This document shows positions 16,976 through 25,422 of a stretch of 64,000 nt of DNA, piece after piece. Below the pieces are notes generated by a model. The model was not told the origin of the DNA. It did no database searches and saw nothing but the letters and a program-made list of their open reading frames with translations. The position numbers and the translations under genes are program-made. Source of the stretch: Kitasatospora sp. NBC_00240 (lineage in GTDB: Bacteria; Actinomycetota; Actinomycetes; Streptomycetales; Streptomycetaceae); assembly GCF_026342405.1 (NCBI RefSeq), contig NZ_JAPEMU010000001.1, positions 8,246,001 through 8,310,000 of the forward strand. The letters are read 5' to 3'. How positions within the stretch are numbered: position 1 is the stretch's first letter; the number at the start of each line of letters is the position of its first letter.

Positions 16976-18571
16976 GTGAGCCCCATCTCCGCGCGCCGCC
17001 GTCGCACCCTGCCCGCAGCGATAGCGGTCGCCGCCACCGCGGCACTTCTCGCCGCGACCGTCCAGACCGGATCGGCCGCCGCCGTCACCACCCGCGACAC
17101 GGCGATCGCCCACGCCAAGGCCAATGTCACCCACAACGCCTCGGTGTTCGGCTTCGGGACGGACCAGGACCTCCAGGTCAAGGACGTCATCATCGACCAG
17201 GACGGCAGCCAGCACGTCCGTTTCGACCGCACCTACCGCGGGCTGCCCGTCGTCGGCGGTGACCTGGTGGTCCACCAGGACGCCAAGGGCCGGCTCAAGG
17301 ACTCCTCCCGGGCGGCCGCCCACGACGCCGCCGTGAAGTCCACCGTCCCCGCCGTTCGCGCCGAGGCCACCGCCGGTCGCGCGCTGGGCCAGGCGCCGGG
17401 AATCTCGGCCGCCACCAGCAGCCCCGAACTGGTCGTCTGGGCCGCCGACGGCACGCCCCGACTCGCCTGGCGGACCACCGTCGCGGGCGTCGGCGAGCAC
17501 GGCCAGCCCGCCGGCCGGATCGTCGTCACCGACGCCACCACCGGCGACCAGATCGAGGCGTACGACGCCGACCAGGAGGCCACCGGCACCGGGAAGTCCG
17601 AGTACACCGGCACGGTCAGCATCGAGACCAAGGCCCAGACCGGCGGCTACGCCCTGGTCGACGCCGTCCGCGGGCACAGCACCCGGGACGCCCGCAACGC
17701 CTCCTCCGGGTCCGTCACCGCCACCTCCGGCGTGCTGTTCACCGACACGGACAACATCTGGGGCGACGGCGAGAAGTTCTCCACCGACCGGGCCACCGCC
17801 GCCGTGGACGCCCACGCGAACACGGCCTGGACCTACGACTACTACAAGAACACCTTCGGCCGGAGCGGCATCAAGAACGACGGCAAGGGCGCCACCGTCT
17901 TCGTGCACGTCGGCACCAAGTGGGACAACGCCCAGTGGTCCGACGCCTGCTTCTGCATGATGACCGGCGACGGCGACGGGGTCACCGACCCCGAGCAGGT
18001 CGACCTCGACACCATGGGCCACGAGATGACCCACGGCGTCACCAGCGCGACCGCCAACCTCCGTTACAGCGGCGAGTCCGGCGGACTCAACGAGGCCACC
18101 AGCGACATCTTCGGCACCATGGTCGAGTGGTACGCCAACAACGCCGTCGACACCCCGGACTACCTGTTCAGCGACCAGTCCACGCCGCCGTGGCTGCGCC
18201 GGATGGACAAGCCCTCGCTGGACGGCTCCTCCGCGGACTGCTGGAGCAAGAAGGTCGCCCAGCTCGACGTGCACAACTCCTCCGGCGTGGGCAACCACTG
18301 GTTCTACCTGGCGAGTGAGGGCAGTGGCGCCAAGACGGTCAAGGGCGTCGCCTACAACAGCCCGACCTGCAACGGCTCCACGGTGACCGGCATCGGCAAC
18401 GACAAGGTCGCCAAGATCTGGTACCGCGCGCTGACCGTCTACATGACGTCCACCACCAACTACAAGGGCGCGCGGGTCGCTTCGCTGAGCGCCGCCAAGG
18501 ACCTGTACGGCGCGGGCAGCGCCGAGTACAACGCGGTCGCCGCGGCCTGGAGCGCGGTCAGCGTCAGCTGA
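16976..18571 (+). CDS. Secreted M4 (thermolysin/griselysin-type) zinc metalloprotease
   Basis: A 531-residue preproenzyme. It has a signal peptide (about 1-38: Arg-rich ARRRRTL, then a hydrophobic core), an FTP/PepSY propeptide (about 40-215), and the catalytic domain from about 225. The zinc site is HEMTH at 349-353, with the downstream Glu ligand in GGLNEATSDIFG and the catalytic His in the C-terminal half (NHWFYLASEG). Family members are secreted as zymogens and cleave before large hydrophobic residues. No extra lectin or P-domain is attached. The GTG at 16976 follows CAGGAG by 5 bases. It is monocistronic, with a hairpin 20 bases after the stop. Confidence 0.95.
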   Translation: MSPISARRRRTLPAAIAVAATAALLAATVQTGSAAAVTTRDTAIAHAKANVTHNASVFGFGTDQDLQVKDVIIDQDGSQHVRFDRTYRGLPVVGGDLVVHQDAKGRLKDSSRAAAHDAAVKSTVPAVRAEATAGRALGQAPGISAATSSPELVVWAADGTPRLAWRTTVAGVGEHGQPAGRIVVTDATTGDQIEAYDADQEATGTGKSEYTGTVSIETKAQTGGYALVDAVRGHSTRDARNASSGSVTATSGVLFTDTDNIWGDGEKFSTDRATAAVDAHANTAWTYDYYKNTFGRSGIKNDGKGATVFVHVGTKWDNAQWSDACFCMMTGDGDGVTDPEQVDLDTMGHEMTHGVTSATANLRYSGESGGLNEATSDIFGTMVEWYANNAVDTPDYLFSDQSTPPWLRRMDKPSLDGSSADCWSKKVAQLDVHNSSGVGNHWFYLASEGSGAKTVKGVAYNSPTCNGSTVTGIGNDKVAKIWYRALTVYMTSTTNYKGARVASLSAAKDLYGAGSAEYNAVAAAWSAVSVS

Positions 18572-18591
18572 CCCCCCCGCACCGCACGGCT

Positions 18592-18626
18592 CGCCGCCCG
18601 GGGCCTGGTCCACGCCCCGGGCGGCG
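18592..18626 (+). terminator. Hairpin after the M4 protease gene
   Basis: CGCCGCCCGGGGC (18592-18604) pairs perfectly with GCCCCGGGCGGCG (18614-18626) around a 9-base loop. Confidence 0.8.
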
Positions 18627-18745
18627 TCGCGGTTCCGCGGGGTGTCCGGACGGGAGATCGGTGCCCGGGGGCCTCGGCGGGGCTCGCGGAGATGTGGGGC
18701 ATGTCATGGCGAAGAGCTATGAAAACTGGACATACCGGGCATCGG

Positions 18746-18774
18746 GTTTGCGCCCGGCGCGTGCGCGTGGGTAC
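18746..18774 (+). promoter_or_regulatory. Possible SigB/SigF-type promoter of the sigma gene
   Basis: GGGTAC at 18769-18774 matches the -10 element used by streptomycete SigB-like sigma factors. A GTTT lies at 18746-18749, but the spacing of 19 is longer than the usual 14-16. If functional, it would make the downstream SigB-type gene autoregulated. This is a weak call. Confidence 0.3.
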
Positions 18775-18822
18775 GAAGGGTCGGGAGAACAACGTCAGGC
18801 CCGACCAGCGGAAGGACACCTC

Positions 18823-19725
18823 ATGCCGGCTCTGCGAGACGTGGATCCACTTCCCGGCGGCGGCCCCGCGGTGCCGCCCTCCGGCCGGTCCACCGGCGGT
18901 CGGGCCCGGCCGGAGCCGTCGTTCGGGGCGGTCCTGCCGGGTGAGGACCTCGGGGCGGTCGGACCGGCCGACGCGCGGGCCCTGTCCAAGGAGCTCTTCG
19001 TCCGGCTTGGCCGCTTGGAGCGGGGCACCCGCGAGTACTCGTACGTGCGCGGGACGCTGGTCGAGCTGAACCTGACCCTGGTCCGGTTCGCGGCCGCGCG
19101 CTACCGCGGGCGCGGCGAACCGATGGAGGACATCGTCCAGGCCGGGACGGTGGGCCTGATCAAGGCGATCGACGGCTTCGACCTCGCGGCCGGGTTGGAG
19201 TTCCCGACCTTCGCGCTGCCGACGATCCGCGGGGAGCTCAAACGGTTCTTCCGCGACACCGGGTGGATGGTGCACGTCCCCCGCCGGCTGCAGGAACTCA
19301 GGCTGGCCCTGGCCAAGGCCGGCGACGTGCTGGAGCAGCGCTCCGACCGTCCGCCGACCGTGGCCGAACTCGCCGCGTACCTGGACCTGCCGGAGCGGGA
19401 GGTCGTGGAGGGGCAGAAGGCGTCCAACGCCCACTGCCCGCGGTCGCTGGACGCGCCGGTCGACGGGGCCGACGGCGGCGGCACGCTGGCGGACCGGTTC
19501 GCGGTGGAGGAGAAGGGCTTCGAGGCCACGGTGGACCTCGAGTCCCTCAAGCCGCTGGTGGCCGCGCTGCCGGAGCGCGACCGGACCGTGCTCGCGTTGC
19601 GGTTCGGGGCGGAGCTGACCCAGGCGCAGATCGGCGAGCGGCTCGGGCTGTCCCAGATGCACGTCTCACGGATCCTGATCCGGATCCTCGGGGGCCTGCG
19701 CGCCGGCCTGCTCGCCGACGACTGA
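18823..19725 (+). CDS. SigB/SigF/SigG-family RNA polymerase sigma factor
   Basis: A 300-residue stress-type sigma-70 factor. Region 2 has NLTLVRFAAARYRGRGEP followed by EDIVQAGTVGLIKAIDGFD. Then come the family pattern FPTFALPTIRGELKRFFRD and region 3. Region 4 at the end reads LPERDRTVLALRFGAELTQAQIGERLGLSQMHVSRIL. The N-terminal 50 residues are Gly/Pro-rich and variable. The ATG at 18823 is chosen for AAGGA 6 bases upstream; an in-frame start 54 codons earlier has no ribosome site. Such factors are usually held by RsbW-like anti-sigma kinases. One candidate is encoded at 24669-25160, but it is not adjacent. Confidence 0.92.
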   Translation: MPALRDVDPLPGGGPAVPPSGRSTGGRARPEPSFGAVLPGEDLGAVGPADARALSKELFVRLGRLERGTREYSYVRGTLVELNLTLVRFAAARYRGRGEPMEDIVQAGTVGLIKAIDGFDLAAGLEFPTFALPTIRGELKRFFRDTGWMVHVPRRLQELRLALAKAGDVLEQRSDRPPTVAELAAYLDLPEREVVEGQKASNAHCPRSLDAPVDGADGGGTLADRFAVEEKGFEATVDLESLKPLVAALPERDRTVLALRFGAELTQAQIGERLGLSQMHVSRILIRILGGLRAGLLADD

Positions 19726-19865
19726 CCCTTCGTCCACTGCCGTTCGCGTGCCGCCGCCGTCCGCCGGTGCGGTGGGTGCGGGCCCCGGCGGCCGGCCGGA
19801 TTCGCTCCGGCGTGAGCGGGTAGGAGGTCGTTCCAAGATCCGCCGAGCGTAGGAGGAAGCACCCC

Positions 19866-20018
19866 ATGGGAATCCTGATCCTGATGCTCGCCCCGCTGCT
19901 GCTGGCCGTGATACTCGCCTGGGGCAGTCTGAACGCGTCGGCCGCCCGCCATCGGGCGCAGGGTCATGCGTCGAAGTCGGGGGCGGACCGGCGCCGCGGG
20001 CCGGCCAAGCACGCCTGA
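19866..20018 (+). CDS. Small one-helix membrane protein
   Basis: A 50-residue protein with an N-terminal hydrophobic helix (residues 3-20, MGILILMLAPLLLAVILAW) and a basic, hydrophilic tail rich in His, Arg and Lys. AGGAGGA lies about 9 bases before the ATG at 19866, a strong ribosome site that supports translation. It follows the SigB-type gene by 140 bp on the same strand. The function is unknown; small single-helix proteins near stress sigma factors are common in streptomycetes and may be regulon members. Confidence 0.7.
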   Translation: MGILILMLAPLLLAVILAWGSLNASAARHRAQGHASKSGADRRRGPAKHA

Positions 20019-20195
20019 ACAGTGACCGACGGGACGTCCGGCGGAGCGAGGGCCCGCCGGACGTCTTCGGCCGTTCTCCGTCGGCCGCGCGCCCGGGTAG
20101 CTGATTCGTTCCGTCGTCCGCCCTCACCTCCTTCGCCGCGGTCGCCCCGGTCCCTTTCCTGGTGCCGCGGTGGTCCATCGGGTCTGCGCAAACCG

Positions 20196-20224
20196 TTGAC
20201 GCCCATTTGGAAAGCGCTTACCGT
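20196..20224 (+). promoter_or_regulatory. Promoter with an embedded LacI-type operator for the PL8 lyase
   Basis: TTGACG (20196-20201) and TACCGT (20219-20224) are separated by exactly 17 bases. The spacer contains TGGAAAGCGCTTACC, centred on the AAGCGCTT palindrome that LacI/GalR-family repressors recognise. The operator overlaps the -10 element, so a bound repressor would block transcription. No LacI-type gene lies in the window. Confidence 0.7.
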
Positions 20225-20329
20225 CGGCCTCGCCCGGACCGGAGCAACTCCTGCCGGGCGCCGCGGCGCGCGCCCCCCGAACAGCGCCCCGCGGCCCCCG
20301 CTGTCCGGATGCCCCGGCAAGGAGCCCCC

Positions 20330-23290
20330 ATGAGCGCCGACCCGCACGCCCTCACTCCCCCCACGGAAACCCCGTGGCCCGGCCGGGCCGGCCTGTCCCG
20401 CCGAGGGGTGCTCCGGATCGCCGCCGGAACGGCCGTCGCCGGCTCGCTGCTGCTCTGCGCCCAACCCGCCCGGGCCGCCGCCGACGCCTACGACGTGCTC
20501 CGGCTGCGCTGGCGCGACCTGCTGACCGGCACCGGCTTCGACCCGGCCGCCGAGCCGTTCGCCACCGCCCTGCGCGGCCTCGGGGCCCGGGCCGGGGCGC
20601 AGTACGCCACCATGGCGCCCAGCACCGGATCGCTCTGGCCGGACCTGCCGCTCGGCAGCGCCTCCGCCAACATCACCGGCAGCTACCTCCGGCTGCGCAC
20701 GATGGCGCTGGCCTGGGCGCAGCCCGGCACCGGGTTCACCGCGGACCCGGCCCTCGGTACGGCGATCGCCGCCGGCCTCGCCCACCTCCAGGCAGGCGCC
20801 TACAGCCCGACCACCACCGCCTACGGCAACTGGTGGGACTGGCAGATCGGCGCGCCCAAGGCGCTGCTGGACACCTGCGTGCTGGCGTACGAGGCGCTCA
20901 CCGCCGCCGGGTTGAGCGGGCAGCTGGCCTCCGTCGACCGGCAGGTGCCGGACGCGAGGGTCGCCTCCTACACCGGCACCAGCACCGGCGCCAACCGGGT
21001 CGACCTGTGCCGGGTGCTCGCCCTGCGCGGGGTGCTCGGCAAGAGCTCCGCCAAGGTGGCCACCGCCGCCGGCGCCCTCTCCCCGGTCTTCCCGTACGTG
21101 CGCAGCGGTGACGGGCTGTACGCCGACGGCTCGTTCGTGCAGCACACCTGGGTCCCGTACACCGGCTCGTACGGCGAGGTGATGCTCGGCGGGCTGAGCA
21201 AGCTGTTCGCCCTGCTGGCCGGGTCCGCGTGGCAGGTCACCGATCCCCAGCGGCAGACCGTCCTCGACTCGGTCACCGCCGCCTACGCGCCGTTCCTCTA
21301 CAACGGCCTGGTGATGGACTCGGTCTCGGGCCGCGCGCCCAGCCGGGGCCTGCAGAGCGCCGACCTGCTTCAGCTCCAGCAGGACGACCACGGGCGCGGG
21401 CACGCGATCATCGGCCACATCCTGCGGCTCGCCGACTCGGGTGCCGCTCCGGCCGCGCAGTCCGCCGGCTGGCGGGCCGCCGTGAAGGGCTGGATCGCTC
21501 GTGACCACTACCGCCCCTACCTGACGAACGCGGCCGTCGACCTGCCCGAACTCGCCCGGGCGCAGAGGCTGCTGGCCGACAGCGCGGTGACGGCGAGCGG
21601 CGAGCCGGCCGGCGCCGGGGTGTTCGCGATGGACCGCGCGGTGGTGCGGCGGGCCGGCTGGGCGGCTTCGCTGAGCCTCTGCTCGGCCCGTACGACCTTC
21701 TACGAGACCGGCAACGGCGAGAACCTGCGCGGCTGGCACACCAACAGCGGACTGCTGGCCTGGTGGGGCGCCGACTACGGCAACGGCCAGTACTCCGACG
21801 CCTTCTGGCCGACGGTGGACCCGTACCGCCTGCCCGGCACCACCGTCTCCGGCAAGCCGCTGGCCGACGCCGCCGGCGGTGCGTGGGGCGCCGCGCGGCC
21901 GGCCGCGGTCTGGGCGGGCGGCGCCACCGACGGCAGCTACGCGGCGGTCGGCCAGGACGTCCGCGGGCTGTCCTCCAGCCTGAGCGGCCGCAAGTCCTGG
22001 TTCCTGCTGGACGATTCGGTGGTCTGCCTGGGCGCGGGCATCAGTTGCGCGGACGGCGTGCCGGTGGAGACCGTCGTCGACAACCGCAACCTGGGCGCCG
22101 CCGGTACGCACGCCCTCACGGTGGACGGGGTGCGGCAGCCGGACACCCTCGGCTGGTCCGGGCGGCTGACCGGGGTCCGGTCGCTGGCGATCGCCGGCTT
22201 CGGCGGGTACGTCTTCCCGGGCGGTGCGACGGTGAACGCCGCCCGCCAGGAGCGGACCGGCAGTTGGCACGACATCAACGTCAACGGGAGTACCCAGGCG
22301 CTGACCCGGCGCTATCTGACGGTCTGGTTCGACCACGGGACGGACCCGGCCGGCGCGGCCTACGCGTACCTGCTGATGCCAGGCGCGGACGCCGCGGCCG
22401 CCGCCGCCCGGGCCGCTTCGCCCACGGTCACCGTGATCGCGAACACCGCTACGGCGCAGGCGGTTTCGGACAGCGCCTCCGGCGTCACGGCGGCCAACTT
22501 CTTCGCGGCCGGGACGGCCGGGCCGATCACCGTGTCGGCGCCCGCCTCGGTGCTGCTGCGGGAATCCGGCGGCGAGCTGGCGATCACGGTCTGCGACCCT
22601 TCACGGGTGTCGGCGACCGTCACCGTCACCGTCGCCCGCTCCGGCTACCTGGACGCCCAGGCCGGCCCGGGCGTCACCGTGCTGTCGGTGGACGGCGCGG
22701 TGAAGCTGCTGGTGGAGGTCGGCGGGGCGCAGGGCGCCGGCCGCACCGTCACGCTGCGCAGGAGCGGCACGCCCGCCGGCGCCGTCGCCTCGGCCCTGGC
22801 CCCGACCCGGGACAGCTACCTGCGGGACGGCAGCTACGGCGACACCAACTACGGTACGGCGGCCACGCTCACGGTGAAGAACACCAACACCGTCGGGAGC
22901 GGCTTCGGGCGGCGGGCGCTGCTCGGTTTCGACACCTCGGCCGTCCCGGGGACGGTCCGCCGGGCGGTGCTGTGGGTGCACGGGGTGGTGGCCGACTCCG
23001 GCGGCACCCGGACCTCGCTGCAGGCCTTCGCCACCGGCGGCGAGGCCTGGACGGAGACCGCGGTGACCTGGAACCGCTCGCCCTCGCCGGGCGCCGGGCT
23101 CGGTACGGGCGCGATCTGCGACACGGCGGACTGGGTCGGCCTGGACGTCACTGCCGCGGCGGCCGCGGCGGCCGGCGGCGAGCTGACCCTCGCGGTGTGG
23201 CAGCCGCTCGGCACGGTGGGGCTGGCCGTCAACCTCGACAGCCGGGAGAGCACGGCCCACCAGCCCTTCCTGGAGGTGATCAGCTCCTGA
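20330..23290 (+). CDS. Tat-exported polysaccharide lyase family 8 with a C-terminal DNRLRE-type domain
   Basis: A 986-residue exported lyase of the hyaluronate/chondroitin/xanthan lyase family. A twin-arginine signal, LSRRGVLRIAAGTAVAG, lies at about 22-38. The alpha/alpha-toroid catalytic domain carries the conserved active-site segments NWWDWQIGAPKAL (Asn, Trp) and DGSFVQHTWVPYTGSYG (His, Tyr), and NGENLRGWHT later. Beta-sandwich domains follow to about 815. A DNRLRE-like carbohydrate-binding domain (about 825-985: RDSYLRDGSYGDTNYGT...LLGFDTS) ends the protein. The enzyme would cleave uronic-acid polysaccharides by beta-elimination. The ATG at 20330 follows AAGGAG. It is controlled by the LacI-type operator upstream and is probably sugar-induced. 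Confidence 0.9.
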   Translation: MSADPHALTPPTETPWPGRAGLSRRGVLRIAAGTAVAGSLLLCAQPARAAADAYDVLRLRWRDLLTGTGFDPAAEPFATALRGLGARAGAQYATMAPSTGSLWPDLPLGSASANITGSYLRLRTMALAWAQPGTGFTADPALGTAIAAGLAHLQAGAYSPTTTAYGNWWDWQIGAPKALLDTCVLAYEALTAAGLSGQLASVDRQVPDARVASYTGTSTGANRVDLCRVLALRGVLGKSSAKVATAAGALSPVFPYVRSGDGLYADGSFVQHTWVPYTGSYGEVMLGGLSKLFALLAGSAWQVTDPQRQTVLDSVTAAYAPFLYNGLVMDSVSGRAPSRGLQSADLLQLQQDDHGRGHAIIGHILRLADSGAAPAAQSAGWRAAVKGWIARDHYRPYLTNAAVDLPELARAQRLLADSAVTASGEPAGAGVFAMDRAVVRRAGWAASLSLCSARTTFYETGNGENLRGWHTNSGLLAWWGADYGNGQYSDAFWPTVDPYRLPGTTVSGKPLADAAGGAWGAARPAAVWAGGATDGSYAAVGQDVRGLSSSLSGRKSWFLLDDSVVCLGAGISCADGVPVETVVDNRNLGAAGTHALTVDGVRQPDTLGWSGRLTGVRSLAIAGFGGYVFPGGATVNAARQERTGSWHDINVNGSTQALTRRYLTVWFDHGTDPAGAAYAYLLMPGADAAAAAARAASPTVTVIANTATAQAVSDSASGVTAANFFAAGTAGPITVSAPASVLLRESGGELAITVCDPSRVSATVTVTVARSGYLDAQAGPGVTVLSVDGAVKLLVEVGGAQGAGRTVTLRRSGTPAGAVASALAPTRDSYLRDGSYGDTNYGTAATLTVKNTNTVGSGFGRRALLGFDTSAVPGTVRRAVLWVHGVVADSGGTRTSLQAFATGGEAWTETAVTWNRSPSPGAGLGTGAICDTADWVGLDVTAAAAAAAGGELTLAVWQPLGTVGLAVNLDSRESTAHQPFLEVISS

Positions 23291-23464
23291 CCGTGCGAGG
23301 ACGGGAGGGCGGGGCGCGTCGGGTCGGGGCGCGTCTGGGCGCGTCGGGTGGCCCGTTGCCGCCGGTGCCCCCTTGACCGAGTACCGTCGCCGCCCCCGAC
23401 ACTGGGGGCCGGAGACCGCCGGGCAGGGGTGGCGGTCCCGGACCGACCGGGTGAGGGAGCGTCA

Positions 23465-24433
23465 ATGACCGAGATTTCGCACCGCTTCGTCGAGTCGTCG
23501 AGCGGGCTGCGGATGCATGTCGCCGAGGCGGGCACCGGGCCGCTGGTCCTGCTGCTGCACGGCTTCCCGGAGAGCTGGTACTCCTGGCGCCAGCAGCTGG
23601 TGGCGCTGGCCGAGGCCGGCTACCACGCGGTGGCGCCGGACCAGCGGGGCTACGGGCGGACCGGCGGCCCCGACGAGGTGGACCAGTACAGCATCCTGCA
23701 CCTGACCGGTGACGTCGCCGGCCTGATCGGGGCGCTGGGCGCGGACGGCGCGGTGGTGGTCGGGCACGACTGGGGCGCGCCGGTGGCCTGGCACACCGCG
23801 CTGTTCCGTCCGGACCTGGTCCGCGGGGTGGTCGGGCTCTCCGTGCCGCCGTACCCGCGCGGGCGGGCCGGGCTGTCGCAGACGCTGCGCGGCCAACTGG
23901 GCGACCCCGCCCACCTCTCCTACTACATGATGTACTTCCAGCAGCAGGGGGCGCCCGAGGCGGAGCTGGGCCGGGACCTGGACACCACCTTCCGGCGGCT
24001 GCTCGCCGGGGCGCCGGAGATCGGCCCGCACGGTCTGCTGATGGTGCCGGAGGGCGGCGGGTTCCTGGACGTCTTCCGGGATCCCGAGGAGCTGCCCGAC
24101 TGGCTCACCGAGGCCGACATCGCCTTCCTGGCGGCCGAGTTCAAGGAGAACGGGTTCCGCCGGCCGCTGCACTGGTACCGCAACCTGGACCGCAACTGGG
24201 AGCTGACCGCGCCCTGGCACGACGCGAGGATCCAGCCGCCGGCGCTGCTGATCGTGGGTGACAAGGACCTGGTGGTCGCCAACCCCCAGGCCCGGGAGAG
24301 CCTGTCCACGCTGTCCGGCCACGTACCCGGACTGCGTGAGGTCCGCCTGCTGCCCGGCTGCGGCCACTGGACCCAGCAGGAGCGGCCCAAGGAGGTCTCC
24401 GAGGCGCTGATCGACTTCCTGGCCGGCCTCTGA
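23465..24433 (+). CDS. Epoxide hydrolase-like alpha/beta-hydrolase
   Basis: A 322-residue soluble alpha/beta-hydrolase closely matching soluble epoxide hydrolases. The oxyanion segment is HGFPESWYSW (32-41). The nucleophile is Asp102 in VVGHDWGAPV, a feature that separates epoxide hydrolases and dehalogenases from esterases. Cap-domain Tyr residues are in RPLHWYRN, the acid in GDKDLVV (about 273), and the catalytic His in GCGHWTQQE (about 297). The ATG at 23465 follows GAGGGAG. It is a single gene bounded downstream by a bidirectional hairpin. Confidence 0.9.
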   Translation: MTEISHRFVESSSGLRMHVAEAGTGPLVLLLHGFPESWYSWRQQLVALAEAGYHAVAPDQRGYGRTGGPDEVDQYSILHLTGDVAGLIGALGADGAVVVGHDWGAPVAWHTALFRPDLVRGVVGLSVPPYPRGRAGLSQTLRGQLGDPAHLSYYMMYFQQQGAPEAELGRDLDTTFRRLLAGAPEIGPHGLLMVPEGGGFLDVFRDPEELPDWLTEADIAFLAAEFKENGFRRPLHWYRNLDRNWELTAPWHDARIQPPALLIVGDKDLVVANPQARESLSTLSGHVPGLREVRLLPGCGHWTQQERPKEVSEALIDFLAGL

Positions 24434-24447
24434 CCGGGCGGCCTCCG

Positions 24448-24485
24448 GGCCGGGCCCGGCAGTCCCCGGACTGCCGGGCCCGGCC
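24448..24485. terminator. Hairpin after the epoxide hydrolase gene
   Basis: GGCCGGGCCCGGCAGT (24448-24463) pairs perfectly with ACTGCCGGGCCCGGCC (24470-24485) around CCCCGG-type loop bases. Confidence 0.85.
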
Positions 24486-24668
24486 GTGCGGATCGGCGGC
24501 GGAACGGGCGCCGACCGCACATGTATGACGGACCCGACGGCAGCCGCCGGCGTACCGGCGAGGGGCGGGGTGGCCGGGACCACCGGGGGACGACCGGGCC
24601 GGAGAGGTTGCACAGACGCCAGGCCGGTCGCCGCAGACGGTTGCGGACCGCGGTGGCGTTCCGGCGGC

Positions 24669-25160
24669 TCACAGATCGGCCCAGTAGGTTATGCCGTGAT
24701 CGCCGGGCCGGCGGCCGTGTGCGGTGGCCAGCCGGGCGACGATGTCGTTGCCGCGGCCGTGTTCGTCGGGCGCGCAGCTGGCCGTCCAGGCGCCGTCCCG
24801 GGTGGCGGGGCCGCCGTCGTCGACCTCGATGTGCAGGGCGTCGCCGGGGGTGGGGCGGTCGAGGTGGAGGGCGATCGGGGGGCGGGCGTGTTCGACGGCG
24901 TTGGTGACGAGTTCGGAGACGACGAGCAGGGCCTGGTCGGTGGTGTCCTCGTCGACGCCCCAGGCGTCCAGGGCGGCGCGGGTGATGCGTCGGGCGTCGC
25001 CTGCCGACGCGGGGTGGTGGGGGAGCACCCAGACGGCTTCGCTCCGTACGGGCCCTGCCTCGACGCCGGGCTCCGGGAGGAGGGGGACGGTGGTGGAGCC
25101 CGTCATGCCCCCCGCCGGGGCGTCGAGTGCTCCGGTGGGGCTGGTGGCGATGGCGTCCAT
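24669..25160 (-). CDS. RsbW-like ATP-binding regulatory protein (HATPase, anti-sigma type)
   Basis: A 163-residue protein with a single GHKL ATPase fold. The N-box reads SELVTNAVEHA (about 82-92), and the later G-box is HGRGNDIVARL. It lacks a histidine phosphoacceptor, so it is not a sensor kinase. Streptomycetes encode dozens of such stand-alone ATPases, some being anti-sigma kinases. The ATG at 25160 is preceded by AGGAGA 7 bases away. It may act on the SigB-type factor or with the PP2C phosphatase at the window edge, but no neighbour proves this. Confidence 0.85.
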   Translation of the reverse strand: MDAIATSPTGALDAPAGGMTGSTTVPLLPEPGVEAGPVRSEAVWVLPHHPASAGDARRITRAALDAWGVDEDTTDQALLVVSELVTNAVEHARPPIALHLDRPTPGDALHIEVDDGGPATRDGAWTASCAPDEHGRGNDIVARLATAHGRRPGDHGITYWADL

Positions 25161-25422
25161 GGGAAGGTCTCCTCTACCGACGTCCCGGTCGGGATGTCTG
25201 TTCCGTCCCCCTTGCTCTCCCTCCATGAGGCCTGCGGACGAAGATCGAACGGCCACCGGAGAGGTCACGGCGGGATAACGGAAGGCTCCGGTCGTACGGG
25301 ATGGGTAGGTGGAGGACCACGTAGTCGGCCGCTTGACCGCGCGTCCGGCACTGCCGGCGTCGAGCACCGTCACCGCGACGGCACCCACTGGTCGCTGTGC
25401 GGCACCGGAGCCTTCCCGGCAC

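Noticed and set aside
24434..24672. A minus-strand gene starting at GTGA overlapping the RsbW-like stop
   Set aside because: The overlap looks like translational coupling, but the frame runs into the terminator hairpin and the antisense of the epoxide hydrolase and has no family match.
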